This document shows positions 1-4,754 of a DNA stretch of 21,434 bases, piece by piece. The stretch's first letter is position 1; every line of letters starts with the position of its first letter. This DNA comes from UBA4729 sp038236865 (GTDB lineage: Bacteria > Patescibacteriota > Saccharimonadia > Saccharimonadales > UBA4665). The stretch is from the NCBI GenBank assembly GCA_038236865.1, contig JBBRZI010000018.1, positions 1 to 21,434 on the forward strand. Direction: 5' to 3'. A program made the translations under genes and the position numbers. The notes beneath the pieces are model-generated. The model saw only the letters and a list, made by a program, of their open reading frames with translations, was not told the DNA's origin and ran no database searches.

Positions 1-178
1 GGTCGGTACCAAGATCGGTACCCCTGACCCGACCCGTTTCCGCCCTATTGCTTCGGCCAACGGCACCGCCAACGGTGACATCGTGACCATCAAAGAGCGG
101 GCCACAATCGCCGGTCAAACCCCAGCTGCCAATGACTACACCGATACGCTGACGCTCGTTGGTGCTGGCATATTCTAA
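1..178 (+). CDS. C-terminal fragment of a probable secreted or surface protein (5' truncated)
   Basis: An open frame enters from the left edge (first full codon at base 2) and stops at TAA 176-178, giving 58 residues. The end of the protein reads PAANDYTDTLTLVGAGIF. The pattern of a Pro/Ala turn, then [D/N]YTDTLT and alternating hydrophobics up to the last residue, is typical of the closing beta strands of secreted beta-sandwich domains (spore-coat-U-like or similar surface modules). That resemblance is by eye only. The fragment is rich in Thr, Ala, Gly and Asn and has no Cys, which fits an extracytoplasmic protein. The N-terminus, any signal peptide and the full domain plan lie outside the window, so no specific function is given. 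Confidence 0.6.
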   Translation, partial: VGTKIGTPDPTRFRPIASANGTANGDIVTIKERATIAGQTPAANDYTDTLTLVGAGIF

Positions 179-211
179 AGTAGTACGCTAATACCCCTGT
201 CGGTGATGCTT

Positions 212-238
212 CTACAGGCCAACTTTGTTGGCCTGTAG
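212..238. terminator. Perfect 12-bp hairpin between convergent genes
   Basis: CTACAGGCCAAC (212-223) and GTTGGCCTGTAG (227-238) form a perfect 12-bp stem with a TTT loop. It lies between the end of the plus-strand fragment (178) and the end of the minus-strand methyltransferase (283), where a shared bidirectional terminator is expected. Neither side has a clear T tract, so it is either a weak intrinsic terminator or a 3'-end stabilising hairpin. Confidence 0.55.
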
Positions 239-282
239 TGTGTCAGAGTGGCGAACGGTTAAAACCCTAGCTAGCGCGCAGC

Positions 283-783
283 CTACGCCGCGCGAAAAGT
301 TGCTTGATACAAGCCCATGGCCGCCGCTTGTACGACGTTAAAAGACTCTTTGTGACCAAACATCGGTATCTCGAGCACCTCGTCGCAGCGGGCCAGCAGC
401 TCCGGTTCAATGCCTTCAACTTCCCGGCCGACCAGGAGCGCGAGTTTTGGTGGCGCCTTGAAGTCGGGCAGTGGCGTCGACCGGGTGGCTTGTTCGATAG
501 CAGCTACCCGATAGCCGGCCGCCTGCAGATTCGCCAGAGTGTGCCCAATATCGCTGGTGTGCGACCACTTTTGGGTTTGCTCAGCCCCTAACGCCGTTTT
601 GATGATCTGTCGATTAATTTTTTGAGCCAGGTGGGGCAGGCGATCGTCGGGGGTTTCTAGAGGGTAGGGCGTATAACCACTTAAAATCACTTCGGACACT
701 CCTAAACCCTCGGCGGTACGTAGTAATGAACCGACATTGTGGGCGCTACGCAGGTTATGGGCAATTAAAACTAGGTCTGACAT
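283..783 (-). CDS. SpoU/TrmH-family RNA 2'-O-methyltransferase
   Basis: A 166-aa compact SPOUT methyltransferase, expected to transfer a methyl group from SAM to a ribose 2'-OH in tRNA or rRNA. All three family motifs are visible: motif 1 near the N-terminus (HNLRSAHNVGSLLRTAEGLG), motif 2 (LLVGREVEGIEPELL) and motif 3 near the C-terminus (IPMFGHKESFNVVQAAAMG). The last two build the trefoil-knot SAM site. There is no N-terminal substrate-binding extension, so the protein is close to the minimal catalytic domain and the substrate cannot be named. The frame is open 7 codons further upstream, to 804. The start at 783 is chosen because the family fold begins there (MSDLVLIAHN) and TATAGT lies exactly 6 nt before that ATG, predicting a leaderless message. 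The gene is divergent from the PilB-type ATPase gene. Confidence 0.88.
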   Translation of the reverse strand: MSDLVLIAHNLRSAHNVGSLLRTAEGLGVSEVILSGYTPYPLETPDDRLPHLAQKINRQIIKTALGAEQTQKWSHTSDIGHTLANLQAAGYRVAAIEQATRSTPLPDFKAPPKLALLVGREVEGIEPELLARCDEVLEIPMFGHKESFNVVQAAAMGLYQATFRAA

Positions 784-830
784 ATGATAACTATATCGCA
801 TCACGTTGCTTATGCTTTATACTGAGGCTT
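784..830. promoter_or_regulatory. Compact divergent promoter region (RNA methyltransferase / PilB-type ATPase)
   Basis: The 47 bp between the two start codons contain TATAGT on the minus strand (790-795), 6 nt before the methyltransferase ATG, and TATACT on the plus strand (818-823), 7 nt before the ATPase ATG at 831. Neither has a convincing -35. Transcription would start at or next to each ATG. GAGG at 824-827 lies only 3 nt from the ATG, too close for a normal ribosome binding site. Confidence 0.5.
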
Positions 831-2438
831 ATGAGTCAGAATGCCCGTGTCGATGAAGAGCAAGCCACCCAGCGCCGCGCCCGGGTGATCGGCATGAACT
901 ATGTCGACACGTCGAATCTTGCCAGTATGCCGCTTTTTAAAGACGTTCTCGCCATAGCCGACATGGCCCAGTACCGGATTATCCCTATGCAAGTTGACGA
1001 CCACAATATCTTATTTGGTGTCACGACGACAACTTCCCAGCAGACAATGACTGGGCTGCGCCAGCGCTTTCAAGATCAGCGGCTCAGCTTTGCTATCATT
1101 TCCGATGCCGGCTACCGCGATTACATGCATCTGTATGATCCGCCCAAGCAAGTCGTGTACCGTGATATTGCGCTTAATACGGCTGGCAGCGAGCAAACGA
1201 TCGAACAAATATCGACCATCCTACAGCAAGTACGCGCCGATGACATGCTGGCCTACTTGGTTCAGCAAGCCCACCGTTTGAATGCCTCCGATATTCACCT
1301 GGAAACGCAAGTAAACGATGTCCGGATTCGGTTACGTATTGACGGCGTATTGCACCCGATAGCGCGAATCTTTAAAGATAAGTATCGCGTGTTGATTGCC
1401 GCCATTGCCAGCGCCGGTAATGTCTCGACTTCGGCCGACGAAGCCCAGCAGGGCCACATTGCCCAAAAGGTCAAGATGGCCGATGATTCAACGGTTGATG
1501 TGAATGTCCGCCTCGAAACCGTACCGACGATTAACGGCATGGACGTCGTGATGCGATTGTTCAACATGGACGAGACTATGTACACCCTCGACCGATTAGG
1601 GCTCAGCGCCAGCGAGCGGGCCGTCGTCGACGACGTTGTGACGAAGCCGAGCGGGCTGGTGATGATCGTCGGACCAACCGGTTCCGGTAAGACAACGACA
1701 CTGTATTCAATGCTGAACTCGCTCAATAACGACGAGCGCAAAATTATTACTATCGAAGATCCGGTCGAATATCAGTTTGAAGGCATTACGCAAATCTCGG
1801 TTACCAGTACGGTCAGCGGCCAAGATACCAGTTTCGCCGATAAGTTGCGCGCGGTGCTGCGCTTGGACCCCGACATCATCATGGTGGGTGAGATTCGTGA
1901 TATGGATACCGCCAAGACCGCTCTGCAGGCCGCCCTGACCGGACACTTGGTGCTTTGTACCTTTCACGCCAGCTCGGCGGCCGCCGCCCTGACGCGCCTG
2001 AGTGATGTCATCCAACAGAACCCGCTCTACGTCTCAGCCATTAGGCTGGTCATGGCCCAACGCCTTATCCGGAAACTAGACGACAGCTGCAAACAGCCGT
2101 ATCAGCCAACTGAGGTTGAATGGCACAAGATTGATGATATCGTCAGTACCTTCCCGGCAGATATGGAACGGCCGAACCTCGAGAACTTACAGCTGAGCCG
2201 GCCGGGTAGCTCGCCGGAAAATCCGTATGGCTTCAAAGGCCAGCTGGCCATTCGCGAACAATTCACGCTCAGCGACAAATTACGACAACTGCTCGAGCAT
2301 GGCGGTACCGCCTTGTCGACTCAGGAAATTGAAGCCGCCGCCAGCGCCAGCGGTATGCGCACGATGCTGCAGGATGCCATCGTTAAGGTTGTCGCCGGCG
2401 AGACGACGCTCGAGGAAGTCTTCCGCGTTGTCGGCTAA
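831..2438 (+). CDS. pilB: PilB/GspE-family type IV pilus or type II secretion ATPase
   Basis: A 535-aa cytoplasmic hexameric ATPase that would power pilus extension or pseudopilus assembly. An N-terminal T2SSE_N-like domain occupies roughly residues 20-130. The catalytic core follows, with Walker A GPTGSGKTTT (281-290), an Asp box (IITIEDPVEYQ), Walker B (LDPDIIMVGEIRD) and a His box (CTFHASS). The zinc-binding tetracysteine found after the His box in many PilB/GspE proteins is not intact: only one Cys (DSCKQ) is seen there. The frame is open back to 726, but that part lies inside the divergent methyltransferase gene. The ATG at 831 follows a -10-like TATACT by 7 nt and begins a normal N-terminus. 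No pilin, PilC or PilT gene is in the window, so PilB and GspE cannot be told apart from context. Confidence 0.87.
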   Translation: MSQNARVDEEQATQRRARVIGMNYVDTSNLASMPLFKDVLAIADMAQYRIIPMQVDDHNILFGVTTTTSQQTMTGLRQRFQDQRLSFAIISDAGYRDYMHLYDPPKQVVYRDIALNTAGSEQTIEQISTILQQVRADDMLAYLVQQAHRLNASDIHLETQVNDVRIRLRIDGVLHPIARIFKDKYRVLIAAIASAGNVSTSADEAQQGHIAQKVKMADDSTVDVNVRLETVPTINGMDVVMRLFNMDETMYTLDRLGLSASERAVVDDVVTKPSGLVMIVGPTGSGKTTTLYSMLNSLNNDERKIITIEDPVEYQFEGITQISVTSTVSGQDTSFADKLRAVLRLDPDIIMVGEIRDMDTAKTALQAALTGHLVLCTFHASSAAAALTRLSDVIQQNPLYVSAIRLVMAQRLIRKLDDSCKQPYQPTEVEWHKIDDIVSTFPADMERPNLENLQLSRPGSSPENPYGFKGQLAIREQFTLSDKLRQLLEHGGTALSTQEIEAAASASGMRTMLQDAIVKVVAGETTLEEVFRVVG

Positions 2439-2468
2439 ATGACTCGTAAATTATTGAAGTAGAAGGGT

Positions 2469-2795
2469 ATGGAAGTAGAACGACTTGGTAGCGACGCCCC
2501 TCATGGCACTCGGATTGTGAAGCCTGAAAACGCCGACCGTGGCCGACGCGCCGGTGAGCCTTGGCAGTTTTTGGCCGCCTGTGGGCTCGAAAAAGTCGAT
2601 CCTGAAATATTTGAGCATGACTTGGCGGCCGCCGCGGCGGTGTGCGGGCGGTGTGCAGTCTTGGAGGCCTGTCTCGACGACGCTTTGCGGTTGCGGGCCG
2701 TCGATATTTACCGGGCTGGCCTGACGAGCAGTCAGCTCATGGCTCTGTCCCACAATAATAAGTACAACCGACCGAACCAACAGCAAGCTGGCTAA
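2469..2795 (+). CDS. WhiB-like four-cysteine protein (first of tandem pair)
   Basis: A 108-aa protein with the layout of a WhiB-like (Wbl) iron-sulfur protein. Trp32 is followed by Cys38, then DPEIF (44-48), then Cys59-x2-Cys62-x5-Cys68 (CGRCAVLEAC). The spacing C-x20-C-x2-C-x5-C and the [W]...A-C...DP..F...C..C.V...CL signature match Wbl proteins, where the four Cys bind an O2- or NO-sensitive [4Fe-4S] cluster. The following G[I/V]WGG turn of Wbl proteins is replaced by DIYRAGL (79-85). The C-terminal tail is polar (N/Q rich) and lacks the usual basic DNA-binding patch. The start is uncertain: ATG 2469 has AGAAGGG only 1 nt upstream, and a GTG at 2517 would also keep the domain whole. The direct repeat GAAGTAGAA (2456-2464 and 2472-2480) flanks the ATG. 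Function is inferred from the motif only. Confidence 0.72.
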   Translation: MEVERLGSDAPHGTRIVKPENADRGRRAGEPWQFLAACGLEKVDPEIFEHDLAAAAAVCGRCAVLEACLDDALRLRAVDIYRAGLTSSQLMALSHNNKYNRPNQQQAG

Positions 2796-2866
2796 ACAGC
2801 GCGGTGCCACTGTCAAAGTTAGCACCGGGGGGTAAGCCGCCTGCCGCGCCATTCTGCCTGAGTAGG

Positions 2867-2883
2867 TGGTATAATAGGTATAT
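2867..2883 (+). promoter_or_regulatory. Extended -10 promoter of the second WhiB-like gene
   Basis: TGG-TATAAT (2867-2875) is a perfect extended -10 element. The predicted start of transcription (about 2882) is 2 nt before the ATG at 2884, so the mRNA should be essentially leaderless. No -35 match is seen at the proper distance. This lets the second WhiB-like gene be expressed independently of the first. Confidence 0.65.
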
Positions 2884-3234
2884 ATGAGACCAGAACAACA
2901 ACCAGCCAGTATTGCTCCTGACGACTGGGAAATTAGGCGCCAAGCGGCCGTTCAAGCTATGCGGGCGGGCAGACATTGGCAAACCTTGACGGCCTGCGGT
3001 GACGAGGATCCCGAAATATTCACGTACGCGGATACTAAGCCAGGGAATGCCTACTCCCTCCAAGCGGCTCGGGAAATATGCGGGCGGTGCGTGGTTAAAG
3101 AAGAGTGCCTCACCGAAACGATGAAGCTACAAGATTTCAACCTTTTCCGTGCCGGCTTCATGATTGATGAGCTCCGGGCCCTGGACCGCCAAAACGCCCG
3201 TCAAGTGCGCAGTAACCGACAGACCGGCAGCTAA
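2884..3234 (+). CDS. WhiB-like four-cysteine protein (second of tandem pair)
   Basis: A 116-aa paralogue of the preceding gene. Conserved points fall in the same order: Trp32, Cys38, DPEIF (42-46), then Cys66-x2-Cys69-x5-Cys75 (CGRCVVKEEC). The gap between the first two Cys is 27 residues instead of 20. The turn after the cluster is NLFRAGF, parallel to DIYRAGL in the first copy, so both copies share the same departure from the actinobacterial G[I/V]WGG motif. The tail (RQNARQVRSNRQ) is basic, as expected of a nucleic-acid-binding tail, unlike that of the first copy. An N-terminal helix (about 14-29) is added. By analogy to Wbl proteins it may be an Fe-S redox-sensing transcription factor. 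Direct function is unknown. Confidence 0.74.
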   Translation: MRPEQQPASIAPDDWEIRRQAAVQAMRAGRHWQTLTACGDEDPEIFTYADTKPGNAYSLQAAREICGRCVVKEECLTETMKLQDFNLFRAGFMIDELRALDRQNARQVRSNRQTGS

Positions 3235-3240
3235 AGCCGG
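3224..3240 (+). other. Hairpin over the stop codon of the second WhiB-like gene
   Basis: CCGGC (3224-3228) and GCCGG (3236-3240) can pair around the TAA stop (3232-3234). No T run follows directly. It could mark the 3' end of the transcript before the rplS promoter, but it is short. Confidence 0.3.
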
Positions 3241-3260
3241 ACTGATTTAGGTTCCACCCC

Positions 3261-3300
3261 TTGCGCCCACGCACAAAATAAGGTAGAATTACTCGAGATT
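3261..3300 (+). promoter_or_regulatory. rplS promoter
   Basis: TTGCGC (3261-3266), a 17-nt spacer and TAGAAT (3284-3289) form a well-spaced sigma-70-type promoter. The ATG at 3301 lies 11 nt after the -10, so the 5' leader would be only about 4-5 nt with no Shine-Dalgarno sequence. Confidence 0.65.
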
Positions 3301-3741
3301 ATGCAGAGTGTCATCCAACAAATCGAAGCTAAATACCTAAAACCAGCCGTCGTGAACGTACGGTCTGGCGATACCGTTAAAGTCCACCAGAAAATTCGTG
3401 AAGGCGCTAAAGAACGTATTCAGATTTTCCAGGGCTTGGTTATTCGGACTGACCAAAAAGGCGGCCACTTAAGCCGTATCACCGTTCGTCGCATTGCCAG
3501 TGGCGTCGGGGTTGAAAAAAGCTTTTTGCTGCACAGCCCATTGGTTGTCGCGGTTGAAATCACCAAGCGCAGCAAGGTTCGTCGCAACTTCCTAACCTAC
3601 ATGCGTGAGCGCACCGGCAAGGCCGCCCGCTTAACCGGTATCGTCTTTGACCGCGAAGCGGTGAACGCCCTGCCCGAAGTTGAAGCTGCTGCCGCCGCTG
3701 AAGCCGAAGTTGAGGCTACGGACGAAGTCGAAACCAAATAA
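3301..3741 (+). CDS. rplS: 50S ribosomal protein L19
   Basis: L19 sits at the 30S-50S interface of the ribosome. The 146-aa product begins with the usual L19 helix and carries the family core: DTVKVHQKIREGAKERIQIF, then VRRIASGVGVEKSFLLHSP and the basic end KRSKVRRNFLTYMRERTGKA. Typical L19 is about 115 residues. This one has an extra tail of about 30 residues made of Ala, Glu, Val and Asp (roughly 118-146), which is acidic where ribosomal tails are usually basic. The gene has its own promoter and a strong terminator, so it is expressed as a single-gene unit rather than in the trmD-rplS operon common elsewhere. Confidence 0.95.
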   Translation: MQSVIQQIEAKYLKPAVVNVRSGDTVKVHQKIREGAKERIQIFQGLVIRTDQKGGHLSRITVRRIASGVGVEKSFLLHSPLVVAVEITKRSKVRRNFLTYMRERTGKAARLTGIVFDREAVNALPEVEAAAAAEAEVEATDEVETK

Positions 3742-3756
3742 CATTTTTGCCATTTC

Positions 3757-3786
3757 AAAAAGCCCCTCATAGCCAGGGGCTTTTTT
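3757..3786 (+). terminator. Rho-independent terminator of rplS
   Basis: AAAAAGCCCCT (3757-3767) pairs with AGGGGCTTTTT (3775-3785) across a 7-nt loop and continues into the T run 3781-3786. It begins 15 nt after the rplS stop. The A run on the left makes it potentially bidirectional. Confidence 0.9.
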
Positions 3787-3788
3787 AT

Positions 3789-3803
3789 TGCTACAATGCA
3801 TAG
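3789..3803 (+). promoter_or_regulatory. Extended -10 promoter of rnhB
   Basis: TGC-TACAAT (3789-3797) lies 2 nt after the T run of the rplS terminator and ends 6 nt before the rnhB ATG (3804). Transcription should start at the A of the ATG, giving a leaderless mRNA. Confidence 0.6.
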
Positions 3804-4406
3804 ATGATACTTGTGGGAATTGATGAAGTTGGCCGTGGCTGCTGGGCTGGACCGCTCGTGGCCGGAGCGGTCGTTTTGAGCCAGCCGATTAAAGGCTTGC
3901 GTGATTCCAAAAAGCTCAGTCGGGCGCAGCGCGAAGCGCTGGCTACCCAAATTGAGTTCGAGGCGCTCGCCATTGGTCTCGGCTGGGTCGACCCGCCGAC
4001 GATTGATGCCATCGGTTTGACCGCTGCCGTCGCCTTGGCTATGGAGCGCGCCGTGGCTCAGATTACGATCGCCTATGATGAAATTATCATTGATGGAGCC
4101 TTTAATTTTCTGGCCCAGCTTGAGCACGTCGGCGGCCCCAAAATCAGCACTCTCATTAAGGCTGATGATCTCATTCCCGCCGTCAGCGCCGCCAGCATCA
4201 TGGCCAAAGTCGCCCGCGATAACTATATGTACCGAGCGGCCCTGCAATACCCGGGGTATGGCTTTGAGCGCCACGTTGGCTACGGCACGGCGCTACATAG
4301 CACCCAACTTAAACTGCAGGGCGTGACACCCGAACACCGCAGAAGCTACCAGCCAATTATGAAAATAATAGCCAGCCGGCCGATAGACGATACAATAGAC
4401 GAATGA
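3804..4406 (+). CDS. rnhB: Ribonuclease HII
   Basis: A 200-aa RNase HII, which removes single ribonucleotides and RNA primers from RNA-DNA hybrids. The signature GIDEVGRG supplies catalytic Asp7 and Glu8. IIIDG provides Asp97 and KADD provides Asp121 (with Asp122 adjacent), completing the four-carboxylate metal site. LRDSKKLS and the C-terminal HVGYGTALHS region, which binds the RNA-DNA junction, are also family marks. Length is normal for bacterial RNase HII. The start is set by the family N-terminus (MILVGIDEVG) and by an extended -10 element 6 nt upstream. The last codons overlap the yraN start by 4 nt (ATGA), so the two are probably translationally coupled. Confidence 0.95.
   Translation: MILVGIDEVGRGCWAGPLVAGAVVLSQPIKGLRDSKKLSRAQREALATQIEFEALAIGLGWVDPPTIDAIGLTAAVALAMERAVAQITIAYDEIIIDGAFNFLAQLEHVGGPKISTLIKADDLIPAVSAASIMAKVARDNYMYRAALQYPGYGFERHVGYGTALHSTQLKLQGVTPEHRRSYQPIMKIIASRPIDDTIDE
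4391..4402 (+). promoter_or_regulatory. -10-like TACAAT just before yraN
   Basis: TACAAT (4391-4396), inside the end of rnhB, ends 6 nt before the yraN ATG, the same spacing as at other genes here. There is no TG extension and no clear -35, so it may be chance. It could give yraN a second, leaderless transcript. Confidence 0.35.
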
Positions 4407-4747
4407 GTACTACAGAAACCGGCCGCCGGGCCGAGACTGCCGCTAAGTCGTATCTAGAAATGCGCGGTTTTGCGGTGGTCGAGCAAAACTTCCGGCGGCC
4501 CCGCTGTGAAATTGATATTGTCGCTACCAAAGACGATGTTGCCTACCTGGTTGGGGTCAAATACCGCCGGACCGATACCCAAGGCAACGGCCTCGAGTAT
4601 ATTACCGAAACTAAGTTACGCCAGATGCGCTACGCCGCCGAAACCTGGGCCGATGAGTATAAGTGGCAAAGCGATTACCGTCTGTCCGCCATCGAAGTCG
4701 CTGGCAAAGATTTTAGCATCATGCACTTTATCGAAGACGTCATCTAG
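4403..4747 (+). CDS. yraN: YraN/UPF0102-family endonuclease-fold protein
   Basis: A 114-aa protein of the YraN (UPF0102) family, a small Holliday-junction-resolvase-like fold commonly found next to rnhB. The N-terminal GRRAETAAKSYLEMRGF helix and N-FRRPRCEIDIVA strand match the family. The nuclease-like motif normally reads G-E-I-D-x(n)-[V/F]-E-V-K. Here Glu36 and Asp38 (CEIDI) and Lys53 are kept, but the Glu before VK is replaced by Gly51 (LVGVKYR), and the Gly before EID is Cys35. If the fold is catalytic, this copy may be impaired. The start overlaps the rnhB stop (ATGA). The gene ends 7 bp from the end of convergent pepN with no visible terminator. Confidence 0.88.
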   Translation: MSTTETGRRAETAAKSYLEMRGFAVVEQNFRRPRCEIDIVATKDDVAYLVGVKYRRTDTQGNGLEYITETKLRQMRYAAETWADEYKWQSDYRLSAIEVAGKDFSIMHFIEDVI

Positions 4748-4754
4748 CGAGCGA

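Noticed and set aside
726..830. N-terminal extension of the PilB-type ATPase from the ATG at 726
   Set aside because: It overlaps the divergent methyltransferase gene, has no family similarity (Cys- and Tyr-rich stretch), and a -10 box lies just before the ATG at 831.
1295..1741. Long antisense frames inside pilB, clpC, nusA, pepN and radA (this is one example)
   Set aside because: They mirror the codon pattern of conserved genes on the other strand and show low-complexity, Ser/Thr/Arg-rich translations with no family motif.
2802..2827. CGGTGC/GCACCG hairpin between the two WhiB-like genes as a terminator
   Set aside because: The stem is only 6 bp with a 14-nt loop, followed by G residues and not T; too weak to call.
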